Positions 50,060 to 58,652 of a stretch of 64,000 nucleotides of DNA are shown here, in pieces. A program made the translations under genes and the position numbers. This DNA is from Halalkalibacter krulwichiae (GTDB lineage: Bacteria > Bacillota > Bacilli > Bacillales > Bacillaceae_D): positions 560,001-624,000 of the forward strand of contig NZ_CP020814.1 in assembly GCF_002109385.1 (NCBI RefSeq), read 5' to 3'. Below the pieces are notes generated by a model. The model saw only the letters and a list, made by a program, of their open reading frames with translations, ran no database searches and had not been told where the DNA came from. Numbering within the stretch: position 1 is the stretch's first letter; each line of letters starts with the position of its first letter.

Positions 50060-50253
50060 TTTTACATCCCACCTCATAGTAGTGAAATTACTAACTATCA
50101 TAAGTATAGCAAATAATCATTCGTTTAGTAGTTGAAATTGTTACAATTGTTTGAATAAATAAATTTTACCGGAAAATGTCGAATCTAGTAGAAGGTTAAT
50201 GAGAGTGGAAGTTGCCCACAGAAATCGGTAAATTTATTAACAGTATACCTTGT

Positions 50254-50262
50254 TTATTCACA
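50254..50262 (+). promoter_or_regulatory. DnaA box 1
   Basis: TTATTCACA matches the consensus TTATNCACA exactly. Box 2 lies 47 bases downstream on the other strand. Confidence 0.6.
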
Positions 50263-50300
50263 GTGAAACGCTTACTTATTAACATAAATGTGGAAAACTT

Positions 50301-50309
50301 TGTGGATAA
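50301..50309 (-). promoter_or_regulatory. DnaA box 2
   Basis: TGTGGATAA is the complement of TTATCCACA, the strongest DnaA box. It is set in an AT-rich region with near-match TGTGGAAAA ten bases upstream. Confidence 0.65.
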
Positions 50310-50339
50310 ATAAAGGTGCATGTACGATATAAAAAAGTA

Positions 50340-50368
50340 TTTACAAAACAGTTTATTATTGTTAGAAT
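50340..50368 (+). promoter_or_regulatory. Sigma-A promoter of the 48-residue unknown gene
   Basis: TTTACA (50340-50345), a 17-base spacer and TAGAAT (50363-50368), 90 bases before the start codon. The DnaA-box pair lies directly upstream. Confidence 0.7.
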
Positions 50369-50457
50369 ATTTTTAACAATTAGAAAAAGTTAAAGAGGTA
50401 GTACTTAGAAAGTGAGCGACTGCTCAATCGATAAAAAGAAAAAAGGGAGAGAGAACC

Positions 50458-50604
50458 ATGACAGTTTCAGAAAAAAAGATGATTGAAGACATGCAAAAGA
50501 AATTAGATCGACTTGCTACAGAGTTAAATGAATTAAAAAAGTCAAGCCATGATGGTTTTGAAAAGTTAGAGACTGATCGTTTTCTAACTCAAGCCTATAA
50601 TTAA
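50458..50604 (+). CDS. 48-residue coiled-coil protein of unknown function
   Basis: ATG 50458 follows AAAAGGGAGAGAG and opens MTVSEKKMIEDMQKKLDRLA, then TELNELKKSS, HDGFEKLETD and RFLTQAYN. Heptad spacing of Met, Leu and Leu suggests a short coiled coil, perhaps a dimer. I do not recognise a family. It lacks the SQELD-type motif of Spo0E phosphatases; by size only, it recalls small regulators such as DegQ. A good promoter, ribosome site and terminator frame it, so it is a real gene in its own transcript. DnaA boxes upstream may control it. Confidence 0.72.
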   Translation: MTVSEKKMIEDMQKKLDRLATELNELKKSSHDGFEKLETDRFLTQAYN

Positions 50605-50607
50605 TCG

Positions 50608-50652
50608 ACAAAGAGTGCCTAAAATATCTATTTTTTAGGTCACTCTTTTTTA
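50608..50652 (+). terminator. Terminator after the 48-residue gene
   Basis: AAAGAGTGCCTAAAA pairs with TTTTAGGTCACTCTTT, then a T-run. Confidence 0.9.
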
Positions 50653-50681
50653 CTGGTTAAAAATAAGAAGGGAGCAGTATA

Positions 50682-51644
50682 ATGACTCATCGCCGAGAGC
50701 AAATTTATCAATTTACCCTACCTACGCCTTTTTTAGTAGGACCCGTTCATGTTTATTTAATTTGTGGTGAATCGTTAACTCTTGTAGATACAGGACCATT
50801 AACAAAGAAGGCTAAAGAAATACTTGAGAATGAATTAAAGAAACTTGGCTTCACATTTCAAGACGTTGAGAGAGTCGTACTAACCCACCATCATCCTGAC
50901 CATGTTGGTTTAACAGCGCAATTTCCTTCTGCATTAAAAATTGGTCATCCTTACTTAAAGACGTGGTTACAGAAAAATGATTCTTTCTTTCAACGTTATC
51001 AACAATTTTTTGATGCTTTGTATCAGGAGAATGGAGTTCCGGCTGACTTAATTGAAAAAACAGTCCAATCAAATAGTGGGTATTTAAAACATACAGTAAA
51101 AACCGACTTGGATGTATGTGTAACAAACGGAGATGACCTAACGGGACTTACAGGCTGGAAAGTATTTGAGGTGCCTGGTCATGCTCAGACTCACATTCTC
51201 CTTATGCGTGAGGTGGATCGTGTAGCAATTGGAGGCGATGTGCTTCTCAGTACGATATCTTCCAATGCTCTTTTAGAACCACCGATGGAAGAAAGGATGG
51301 AGCGACCGAAAACATTACTTCAATATAGACGCTCACTGAAACAGATAAGGGAATTAGAGTTGAAGGTCTTACTGCCTGGACATGGTGATATCATTACGAA
51401 TGTAGATGAACTAATAGAACAAAGGCTACAAGGGCATCTTAAGCGAGCAAAGGTGATTAAGAAATTACTTGCAAATTACAGGTGGACAGCAAACCAAATT
51501 AGCTCTATATTGTTTCAAGAAAAGCATATAAAGGAACCAACATTAACTTTCTCTGAAACAATGGGACATTTAGACTTATTGCTAGAGTTAGGAGAAATCA
51601 ATGTAACAAAAGAAAAAGGAATTTATTTGTACTATAATGAGTGA
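50682..51644 (+). CDS. Metallo-beta-lactamase-fold hydrolase (YqjP-like)
   Basis: The 320-residue protein has the MBL metal motif VVLTHHHPDHVG (HxHxDH), a further ligand in VFEVPGHAQTH, Asp in IGGDVLLST and His in VLLPGHGD. A C-terminal winged-helix extension of about 80 residues (residues 240-320) follows. YqjP of B. subtilis (319) has this size. Members hydrolyse thioesters, lactones or similar; the substrate is unknown. GAAGGGAGC precedes ATG 50682. Confidence 0.87.
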   Translation: MTHRREQIYQFTLPTPFLVGPVHVYLICGESLTLVDTGPLTKKAKEILENELKKLGFTFQDVERVVLTHHHPDHVGLTAQFPSALKIGHPYLKTWLQKNDSFFQRYQQFFDALYQENGVPADLIEKTVQSNSGYLKHTVKTDLDVCVTNGDDLTGLTGWKVFEVPGHAQTHILLMREVDRVAIGGDVLLSTISSNALLEPPMEERMERPKTLLQYRRSLKQIRELELKVLLPGHGDIITNVDELIEQRLQGHLKRAKVIKKLLANYRWTANQISSILFQEKHIKEPTLTFSETMGHLDLLLELGEINVTKEKGIYLYYNE

Positions 51645-51743
51645 TTAATCATTCATATTGCTGAAAGGATAGAAAGCTTGCCTTTCCTTTTCATTCCTAT
51701 TCCTGATAAAATAAAGGGAGTAATAGTAGGAGGAGGGGCTAGT

Positions 51744-52118
51744 TTGAAAAAGCAAGAAAGAAGTTCTTTTAAGTTAGTGTGGATTTTTGGATTGATTATC
51801 ATTTCAGTTGTATTAGCTAAGAAAGAATGGAGAACAAAGTTGCTAGCTGAATTAAAACATGCTCGTGAGTCAACTGAACAGGCGGTTGAATTTATTAAAG
51901 AAAACCGAGAACAAATCGTTGACCAGGTTAGAACAACTGCTACTGAGATTTCAACAGTTGTTCGAGATATTACGAGCGATGTTAAGAAGCTTAGCGAAAC
52001 AGCTTCTCATCTAAAGGATAGCTCCGAAGAAATTATGAAAGCAACGAAAGAAGCAGCAGATGGGATGAGAAACTTGAAACAGAGTTTACCTAGTTCAGAG
52101 GTAGAGTCTAAACAATAA
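51744..52118 (+). CDS. Membrane-anchored coiled-coil protein (YtxH-like layout), unknown function
   Basis: TTG 51744 lies after GGAGGAGG and gives 124 residues (first codon read as Met, then KKQERSSFKLVWIFGLII). A single membrane helix (about residues 9-25, FKLVWIFGLIIISVVLA) is followed by a long charged amphipathic region, VEFIKENREQIVDQVRTTA to the C-terminus, with heptad-like spacing. This layout resembles YtxH-type general stress proteins, but no firm assignment is possible. It is close behind the MBL gene. Confidence 0.7.
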   Translation: MKKQERSSFKLVWIFGLIIISVVLAKKEWRTKLLAELKHARESTEQAVEFIKENREQIVDQVRTTATEISTVVRDITSDVKKLSETASHLKDSSEEIMKATKEAADGMRNLKQSLPSSEVESKQ

Positions 52119-52139
52119 CAAGAGGCTTGGCAAGTTTAT

Positions 52140-52190
52140 AAAAAAGGGCGTCTAAAGCAGGTCATAAAAGATCTTTTAGATGCCCTTTTA
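52140..52190. terminator. Bidirectional terminator between coiled-coil protein and MFS genes
   Basis: AAAAGGGCGTCTAAA pairs with TTTAGATGCCCTTTT, one mismatch. Confidence 0.88.
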
Positions 52191-52191
52191 A

Positions 52192-53348
52192 TTAATAGAA
52201 GCTTTTTGGTGTCCTAGTAAAAATCACAATAATAAAAAAGATGAGTAGCAACATTAGTCCTATAATAATGAAATAGCTAACCCCGCTTAAAAATTGAATA
52301 AATACCCCCCTAAGTAAGGTCCGAGTAAGCTCCCAATACTAAAGGCGATTCCACAAAGAATATTTCCTGTAGGTAATAGTGATTTAGGGGTTAAATCAGT
52401 CATGAAGCTTATTCCCATAGAAAAAGTGGATCCGACTAACATACCTGCAATAAATAAACAAATTGTCAGTCCGAGTGTAGTATTCTCTAAGAAGCTCGCA
52501 ACAAAAAAGGAAAAGCTTCCTAATAATAATAGTAACTTAATAATGATCTTTCTACCATATTTGTCACTTATGATTCCAAGAGGCAATTGAAAGATAATAC
52601 CTCCAAAAGCAAAGGAAGCTAAGAGTATCGAAACGCTTGTTACGTCTATTCCAATACGTAAAGCGTAAATAGGGAAACTCCCATTTAGAGATGCTTCTAA
52701 AAAGCCATACCCTAATGGAGGAAGTAGGGCGACCCATGAATATTTAAGTGTTCTTCCAAAGCGCCCAGCTGTATCTCGAAAGGAAGTTAATTCAACTGCC
52801 TGTTCAGGAAAGTCATTATGAAGGAAAAACAAAAGTAACCAAGCAATGAAACAGAGTGCAGCGGAGACGATGAACGGGAGAGCTTCATTATATTTCATTA
52901 AAGGTGTCATTAAGGGCCCAACAGCAAATCCAATGCCGAAAAAGAGACCGTAAATACTAATATTGCGACCACGTTGTGCTTTAGGAGTTACTGAAGTAAT
53001 CCATGTTTGTGTTCCGAAATGCAGAGCATTATCGCCAATGCCTATACATAGACGCAAAAAGAACCAGAACCAGAATGACTTCCATAATGGGAAAAAAGCT
53101 AATGCAATGACAACGATTAAGCCGCCAGTAACAATAATCGGCTTATAACCAAATTTTCTAAGTGGAGGTTCCATAAAAGGAGAGATAATTAGAATTCCAA
53201 TATAAAGTGCAGTTGCGTTTAAACCATTTAAAGTTGCTGATACACCATCTTGTTCAAAGATGATGGAAATGAGCGGCAGCAACATTCCTTGACTAAATCC
53301 ACTAATCGCAACAATACTAACTAAAATCCAAAAATGTAGTCGTTTCAT
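52192..53348 (-). pseudogene. MFS transporter, C-terminus displaced by a one-base frameshift
   Basis: The first frame (53348 to 52287) reads twelve-helix MFS features: MKRLHFWILVSIVAISGFSQG, the cytoplasmic-loop motif LPLGIISDKYGRKIIIK, and TPKAQRGRNISIYGLFFG. It ends early at GGYLFNF. One more base in the G6 run (minus strand; C6 at 52305-52310) would continue GGVFIQFLSGVSYFII and a final helix to RTPKSFY, stop at 52192. That gives about 385 residues, normal for the family, and brings the stop to the edge of the terminator. It is probably a drug or metabolite exporter; the substrate is unknown. The break is best explained by a base-calling error. Confidence 0.82.
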
Positions 53349-53487
53349 GTCCTTCCCTCATTTGCTGAAGCGATTTATTTATTTTATCGCGTTATCTCTT
53401 CCTTGGCTATAGGATTTATGTAAAAGAGCATGACGATAGAGGGGGAGACTGGTACAATAAAAGCAGTCAAATGAAGGAGGCAGTAAG

Positions 53488-53868
53488 ATGGAATTTCATA
53501 TGAAGGAAAACAGTTTTGTTACAGATTTAGAGTTTGGTCAATTAGAAGTGTCTGGAAATGCTGAATATGGGTTTCGCCCTTATCAATTATTAGTTTCTTC
53601 CATAGCTGTGTGTAGTGGGGGCGTACTAAGGAAAGTATTGACTAAAAAAAGAATCTCATATAACGATATAAAAATTACAGCTGATGTTACTCGGAATGAA
53701 GCAGGTGCAAATGAGGTAACTGATATACATCTTCATTTCCTAATTTCAGGATCAGATGCTAATGATGAAAAGATCGCAAAAGCACTAGAAGTTACAACAA
53801 AAAACTGTCCAATTGTTCAATCGGTAAAAGACTCCATTCGTATAACTGAAACTTTTGAACAAGTTTAA
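53488..53868 (+). CDS. OsmC/Ohr-family protein
   Basis: The 126-residue protein has an OsmC fold with the two conserved cysteines: SIAVCSGGVLRKVL and TTKNCPIVQSVKD. Members use this pair to reduce organic hydroperoxides. It is shorter than Ohr, matching the YmaD/YhfA branch. The MEF start with LVSSIAVCSGGV resembles the group active on small peroxides. The downstream membrane-protein gene begins one base after the stop. RBS AAGGAGGC. Confidence 0.85.
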   Translation: MEFHMKENSFVTDLEFGQLEVSGNAEYGFRPYQLLVSSIAVCSGGVLRKVLTKKRISYNDIKITADVTRNEAGANEVTDIHLHFLISGSDANDEKIAKALEVTTKNCPIVQSVKDSIRITETFEQV

Positions 53869-53869
53869 G

Positions 53870-54484
53870 ATGCATAATGACTTTCGTGCCCTACTTGCAT
53901 TAGCATTTGGAGCTTTTGTTCAAGGATTGGCAATGGCTTTTTTCTTATTTCCGTTTGAGATTGCATCTGGTGGGGCAGCGGGAATCGCGATTTTATTTGA
54001 GAGATGGTTTGAGGTTTCATATGCACTAACAATTTGGGGAATGAATATTACTCTGTTAATGCTAGCCATAAGATGGATAGGTATCAAAAGTTGTATGAAA
54101 ACCGTTTATACGGTGTCCATTACTTCATTAACACTTTGGTTTACTGAATATATACAAATATCATGGAATTTACCAATGATAATGAGTATGGTAATAGGTG
54201 CCGTTTTATTTGGAATAGGGGTAGGCCTTCTTTTTCGCTTCGGTGCCTCTTCTGGTGGCTTGGCGATTATTGCTCATATTCTTTTTGTTGTCGCAAAGAT
54301 TCTTCCTGGAAAGTCAATGTTTTGGATGAATCTGATTGTCTTTTCACTTGTTGCATACGTAATTGATTGGCAATTATTTATTTATGCAGTTATAACTCAA
54401 TGGGTAGCAACTAAAGTATTAAATCAAGTAGTGTTATATCGCTCTTCTTTGAAAACAAAAGAGAACACTTCCCTTTCAGCATAG
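53870..54484 (+). CDS. YitT-family membrane protein
   Basis: ATG 53870, one base after the OsmC stop, gives 204 residues; an in-frame TTG at 53855 would overlap it. Five or six helices carry GLAMAFFLFPFEIASGGAAG and FRFGASSGGLAIIAHIL, signatures of the YitT family. The C-terminal DUF2179 found in longer members is absent. The function is unknown; coupling to OsmC suggests joint translation. No clear ribosome site precedes it. Confidence 0.8.
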   Translation: MHNDFRALLALAFGAFVQGLAMAFFLFPFEIASGGAAGIAILFERWFEVSYALTIWGMNITLLMLAIRWIGIKSCMKTVYTVSITSLTLWFTEYIQISWNLPMIMSMVIGAVLFGIGVGLLFRFGASSGGLAIIAHILFVVAKILPGKSMFWMNLIVFSLVAYVIDWQLFIYAVITQWVATKVLNQVVLYRSSLKTKENTSLSA

Positions 54485-54665
54485 GGGCTTTGCATAAAGC
54501 TTATATACTGTTAAAATGCCGTTAGATTTCCTAAAGAATGTATTAGTAGAAACTTAGCTAATATTTCCTCGGAAATTGACGAAAAAAGCCGGTGGAAACA
54601 TCGGGAATAAAGAGAAACAATTAGAAAACATCGAATCTTGTTAAAAGAATTGAGGAAATTCATTT

Positions 54666-55283
54666 ATGAAGTCTGTTTTAATTAGAGCATTAAGTTATAC
54701 GGGAGGTTTATTAATTGTCTCTTTCGGAGTAACATTAACGATCCTCGCTGGTCTAGGTGCAGGCGCTTGGGATGCATTAAATGTTGGGTTAGCAAATAGT
54801 ACTCGATTTTCTGTTGGTAATTGGGTTATCTTTGTCGGGATGATATTAATTATTATCAACGCATTGCTAACAAAATCAAAGCCAGTTATTCACTCATTGA
54901 TAACTATTTTAATTTTAGGTTACTTTATCGATTTTTGGCTGATTTTTGTTTTTAATGACTCATTATTTAGTGGAATGGGACTTCAAGTTGTTATTTTATT
55001 GATTGGAATTGTCGTTCTTGCTTTTGGGGCATCTATCTACATGCAAGCCGAATTTGCTTTGATTCCAATTGATGCCTTCATGTTTGCTATTAGGCATGTT
55101 CTAGGAGTCAACTTAATGATAGCGAAAACGATCGGTGAACTAGTTGCCTTAATTGCTGCTTTTATAGTGGGCGGACCAATTGGAATTGGAACAGTATTCG
55201 TAACATTTCTAATAGGTCCGTTAATACAATTTTTCTTTCCGAGGGTGGGAAAGAGGCTTGATTGGAAAGCCGCTCAAGAGTGA
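54666..55283 (+). CDS. YczE/YyaS-type membrane protein
   Basis: The 205-residue protein has about five helices. Its N-terminal FGVTLTILAGLGAGAWDALNVGL and MQAEFALIPIDAFMFAI match the YczE family, remotely related to YitT. A B. subtilis member (YczE, 215 residues) is needed for surfactin/bacillaene production through unknown means. Here it is next to a YitT-type gene, so the two may act together. The gene follows GAGG before ATG 54666. Confidence 0.82.
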   Translation: MKSVLIRALSYTGGLLIVSFGVTLTILAGLGAGAWDALNVGLANSTRFSVGNWVIFVGMILIIINALLTKSKPVIHSLITILILGYFIDFWLIFVFNDSLFSGMGLQVVILLIGIVVLAFGASIYMQAEFALIPIDAFMFAIRHVLGVNLMIAKTIGELVALIAAFIVGGPIGIGTVFVTFLIGPLIQFFFPRVGKRLDWKAAQE

Positions 55284-55295
55284 GCGGCTTTTTTC
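55266..55295. terminator. Terminator overlapping the end of the YczE-type gene
   Basis: AAAGCCGCTCA pairs with TGAGCGGCTTT, then TTTT. The 5' arm codes for the last residues, and the stop sits inside the stem. Confidence 0.9.
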
Positions 55296-55298
55296 TAT

Positions 55299-56105
55299 TT
55301 ACTTATTACCTTGTTGTTTTGCTCTTTCATTTGTAGCTTGTACAGCTTTGTTTATAAGAGTTGCAAATTGATTTTCGGCGAGAAGGGAAAGGCCCGCAGC
55401 CGTTGCGCCACCAGGGGAAGTAACTTGATCTCTCAACTTCATTGGATCACGATGCTTATCAAGCATTGCAGCGCTACCGATAATCATTTCAGTTACAAGC
55501 TTTCTCGCTTGTTTCTTTGTGATACCATAAGTATGAGCTGAATCCTCAAGTGATTCAATGAAGTGATATAAGAATGCTGGTGCACTCCCTGTAATAGCAG
55601 TTAAGTCATGAACTTGCTGTTCTGATAGTTGTTCTGAAGCCCCAATCGCTGAAACAATTTTGTTAAAATGCACAACGTGTTCATTCTTAACGTGTTTCCC
55701 GAAGGCGTAAATCGACATTGATTTGCCAACATCTGCTGCAGTATTTGGCATAAGCCAAGCAACAGGGGTTTTGTCAGTCAAATAACGCTCTAATGTACTT
55801 GGCCCAATACCTGCAGCTACTGTTATCACAAACTGATTTGAGCGTATATGTGTGTTCATCTTAGTTAATACTTCGTCATGAGCACTAGGTGGACAAGCTA
55901 AAAGTACGACATCTACTTCATGTAGCACTGAGAGCCAGTCGGTAGTTGTATTAATTTCGTATTGCTCTTTTAACGATTTTAATCGTTGAACGTCTTTTTC
56001 ATTGGAAACTGTAATATGAATGTCTTTTTCTTTTTGCAGGATTCCAGAAAAGATCGCTTCGGCCATTCTTCCGGCACCGATAAATAAGATATGTATGTCT
56101 TTCAT
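55299..56105 (-). CDS. Pyrroline-5-carboxylate reductase
   Basis: The 268-residue ProC-family protein has a Rossmann start LFIGAGRMAEAIFSGIL, the middle AWLMPNTAADVGKSMS, and the family signature TAITGSAPAFLYHFIESL, DQVTSPGGATAAGLSLL. It reduces pyrroline 5-carboxylate to proline with NADPH. B. subtilis has ProG, ProH and ProI; size is near ProG (272) and ProI. Assignment among these is not possible from this sequence. The final CDS end is close to a shared terminator with the YczE-type gene. Confidence 0.9.
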   Translation of the reverse strand: MKDIHILFIGAGRMAEAIFSGILQKEKDIHITVSNEKDVQRLKSLKEQYEINTTTDWLSVLHEVDVVLLACPPSAHDEVLTKMNTHIRSNQFVITVAAGIGPSTLERYLTDKTPVAWLMPNTAADVGKSMSIYAFGKHVKNEHVVHFNKIVSAIGASEQLSEQQVHDLTAITGSAPAFLYHFIESLEDSAHTYGITKKQARKLVTEMIIGSAAMLDKHRDPMKLRDQVTSPGGATAAGLSLLAENQFATLINKAVQATNERAKQQGNK

Positions 56106-56263
56106 TATAAAACCTCCTTAAGTAAGTTACCTCAACCTTCTGTTTAGATAACTCACTTAACGTTATCAAAAAATACTTGCTTGCGGAAGCAATGGATAAT
56201 ATTTTTTTGAATCGCTCAAACTAAAGCATAACCACATGTCTCTAAATGAACTTAGGAGGTTTA

Positions 56264-57070
56264 ATGATGAAGCGTTTGATCTTAGCTTTAACAGCGATCT
56301 TTTTATTAACCATGAGTATGACCATTTCGGCAGCAGGTGAGAACAAAGAAGAGAAAAAGGATTTCAAAATTCCTGATTCAGTAGTGAAAATATCAAAGGA
56401 AAATACTTATACAAATCCAACTCAAGATTTGCCTTATCTTCAGCCAAGTGAGTTAGCGAAAGAGTTGCTTACAACGACAGATGTAAGAATTGAGAACCCA
56501 GATTTAATTAGAATCTTAAATGAATCAACAATTAACGATTCCAAATTAGCGTTAGGCTTTAGAGCTTCCATCTATTTAGGAGAATGGCCGTTAGCTTATC
56601 AATCTGATGGAACTGAAGTGAATTGGGAATATCAAAAAGTAAATACGAATTATTTAGATAATCGTGGAGGCAGATCTCCACAGAAATTAACTTATTATCA
56701 GGAACAACAAAAAAAGGTAAATGGTGGTCTAACGGCGAAAATTCCCAATAGCGATGCTGTGAAAAAGATGATGATGATTAAAGCAACTGAACATACCAAT
56801 TTACCATTATCTTTTGAAACGGTAATCGGTCAAGGTACGAAAAAAGGAAACACATATAATATCGCTCCAAAACAAGTTGGTTATTTAAATAGTTATGTAC
56901 CTGCTGCAAATGAAAAGGGGAAAGTTACTTATGGAGAAGTTTACTTGACCTTTAAAGGCGGAAAGCGAAAATTAGAAGTGAAGAATGTAACGCAGCAAGG
57001 AATCGGAGCATGGATTCCCGTGCAAGACCATCTGTCCTTTAGTTTTGTGGCTGCCAATCAACCTAAATAA
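56264..57070 (+). CDS. yfkD: YfkD-family secreted protein
   Basis: TTAGGAGG precedes ATG 56264 and the frame gives 268 residues, as YfkD of B. subtilis (264). A signal peptide (MMKRLILALTAIFLLTM, cleavage likely near SAAG) leads to a secreted or membrane-linked domain with KIPDSVVKISKENTYTNP, SKLALGFRASIYLGEWPL and TNLPLSFETVIGQ. The function is unknown, but the family is found in spore formers. The neighbour on the other strand is yfkAB, as in B. subtilis. Confidence 0.88.
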   Translation: MMKRLILALTAIFLLTMSMTISAAGENKEEKKDFKIPDSVVKISKENTYTNPTQDLPYLQPSELAKELLTTTDVRIENPDLIRILNESTINDSKLALGFRASIYLGEWPLAYQSDGTEVNWEYQKVNTNYLDNRGGRSPQKLTYYQEQQKKVNGGLTAKIPNSDAVKKMMMIKATEHTNLPLSFETVIGQGTKKGNTYNIAPKQVGYLNSYVPAANEKGKVTYGEVYLTFKGGKRKLEVKNVTQQGIGAWIPVQDHLSFSFVAANQPK

Positions 57071-57073
57071 AGA

Positions 57074-57125
57074 AAAAAAGAGACGTTTCAAAAAGTCAAA
57101 TTAGACCTTTTGAAACGTCTCTTTA
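57074..57125. terminator. Bidirectional terminator between yfkD and yfkAB
   Basis: AAAGAGACGTTTCAAAA pairs with TTTTGAAACGTCTCTTT. Confidence 0.95.
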
Positions 57126-57128
57126 CAG

Positions 57129-58241
57129 TTATATATTAGAACTTTTTTTGGTGAAGTCAACAGTTGGATAATAAGCGTCTTTAACAAGAACGTTAGGACC
57201 TAAACATTTAACAGATGGACAATGACAGTTAAGTGAATTGGCGAGATCTGATTTGATCCATTTGGAATAGGCCTCTGGCAAAGATGTATTCTTGATGTTT
57301 CCTAACGGAGGTGTGTCACCGAAATCGGTTACGATAATATTACCATCAAAAATGTTAACGTTTAGCCGTGACCGTCCGTCTGGGTCATTTCGAACAGTTA
57401 CGTTTTTCTCTGTTAGCAATCGTTTTTGTAGACGAAGATCTTCTTCATTCTGACTGCAAGGATAAAAGGGCAATGTTCCAAATAGCATCCAATAATCATC
57501 CTTTTTTACATCAAGAAGGCGGTTAATACCATTTCTAATCTCCTCTAACGTAGCAACTTCAAGTGTACTTGCAAAATCGCTTGGGTACATGGGATGTATT
57601 TCATGACGCTGGCAACCCATTTCAACAATCTGTTCATGTATGCTTTCTAAATGTGGGAGGGTTCTTTTGTTAATCATCGTTTCAGCTGAAACAAGTACCC
57701 CTTGACTAGTTAGAGCCTTAGCATTTTCAACCATTCGGTGGAATAAGGCTGAACGCTGCTCAAAGCTCGGTTTGCGCTTCATTACGGCAAACCCGATTTC
57801 AGCAAAGTCATGAACGCTTCCATAGTTATGGGAAATGTGAAGGACGTCTAGATAAGGAATGATTTTCTCATATCTCTTTAGATCTAGTGTTAAGTTAGAG
57901 TTAATTTGAGTGCGAACACCACGTTCGTGAGCATATTTCAACAATGGAACAACATAATGATCAACAGACTTCATTGAGAGCATCGGTTCTCCACCGGTAA
58001 TACTAAATGCTTTTAGATTTGGAATTTCTTCTAATCGTTGAATGAGTAAATCAAGTGGCAAAGGTGTCGGGTCTTTTGGTTGCAAAGTATAGCCAACTGC
58101 ACAATGCTCACAACGCATATTACATAAAGTAGTTGTTGTGAACTCGACATTCGTTAACGTTAATTTACCGAACTCATCTATATCTTGATACGCCTCCCAA
58201 GGATCATTAGCAGGCGTTATCTGTGGAAAAGTTTCAATCAC
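57129..58241 (-). CDS. yfkAB: Radical SAM protein YfkAB
   Basis: The 370-residue protein carries the radical SAM motif CNMRCEHCAVG (CxxxCxxC) near residue 40, SITGGEPML, and a C-terminal cysteine group CHCPSVKCLG. Length matches YfkAB (373). It binds a 4Fe-4S cluster and cuts SAM to start an unknown radical reaction; the C-terminal cysteines may hold a second cluster. The neighbour yfkD is conserved. Confidence 0.9.
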   Translation of the reverse strand: MIETFPQITPANDPWEAYQDIDEFGKLTLTNVEFTTTTLCNMRCEHCAVGYTLQPKDPTPLPLDLLIQRLEEIPNLKAFSITGGEPMLSMKSVDHYVVPLLKYAHERGVRTQINSNLTLDLKRYEKIIPYLDVLHISHNYGSVHDFAEIGFAVMKRKPSFEQRSALFHRMVENAKALTSQGVLVSAETMINKRTLPHLESIHEQIVEMGCQRHEIHPMYPSDFASTLEVATLEEIRNGINRLLDVKKDDYWMLFGTLPFYPCSQNEEDLRLQKRLLTEKNVTVRNDPDGRSRLNVNIFDGNIIVTDFGDTPPLGNIKNTSLPEAYSKWIKSDLANSLNCHCPSVKCLGPNVLVKDAYYPTVDFTKKSSNI

Positions 58242-58452
58242 AAAACTCGTGCTCCTTTTTACAAATTCACTTCTATCATCTTAACGCAAAAGCGTCTAAA
58301 GAAAAAGGTCGGTTTTTAATACGAAAGGTGAGGTCCGCACTTTCTTCAGTAGCCTCTCGATTTTTGTCTATGTACTTAGGTGAAAAATTGTATAGAAGAA
58401 TAGAATCTGTTACACTCGAGGTGACAAAGATGAGTAAAAAGGAGCGATTGTA

Positions 58453-58641
58453 TTGGGTGGAGCAATTCATGATAAAAAAGAACAAATGGATTATTTGCAA
58501 AATAGATTAAATATGGTGATGAATGTTCTTGAGACGATAGATCCAGAACAGGCTGGAGTAGAAGAAATTGATCGACTGTTAGCCATGTTAGATGATATTG
58601 AAGTAAAGTGTAAGCAATTTCGTCATGATTGGTCTGAGTAG
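58453..58641 (+). CDS. SE1561-family small protein
   Basis: TTG 58453, eight bases after GGAG, gives 62 residues: MGGAIHDKKEQMDYLQNRLN, then NVLETIDPEQAGVEEIDRLLAMLDD. The MGKAIxDKxxQLxYLxxRL and IDPExxxVEDIDRLLxMLDDME pattern is that of the SE1561 family of Bacilli, of unknown function. It is helical and probably dimeric. A longer frame in a different phase here is not conserved. The phosphatase gene follows 11 bases later, so the two are one unit. Confidence 0.78.
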   Translation: MGGAIHDKKEQMDYLQNRLNMVMNVLETIDPEQAGVEEIDRLLAMLDDIEVKCKQFRHDWSE

Positions 58642-58652
58642 GGAGTGGTAAT

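Larger units (their letters stand above)
50102..50457. other. Intergenic region with DnaA-box pair and promoters
   Basis: This 356-base gene-free stretch lies between divergent small genes. It holds two consensus DnaA boxes at 50254-50262 and 50301-50309 and a further near match, TGTGGAAAA, between them. It also holds a sigma-A promoter at 50340-50368 and the FbpB-like promoter on the other strand. It is very AT-rich. Confidence 0.6.

Noticed and set aside
50177..50183. TGTCGAA, a Spo0A-box core in the spacer at 50 kb
   Set aside because: A seven-base core is expected several times by chance in 64 kb; the flanks do not extend the match.
50264..50277. GTGAAACGCTTACT as a cre site
   Set aside because: Aligning the CG centre leaves three mismatches at the conserved 5' end.
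58223..58510. 95-residue plus-strand frame between yfkAB and the SE1561 gene
   Set aside because: Overlaps the yfkAB start region, and its end uses the SE1561 gene in another phase; no conserved features.
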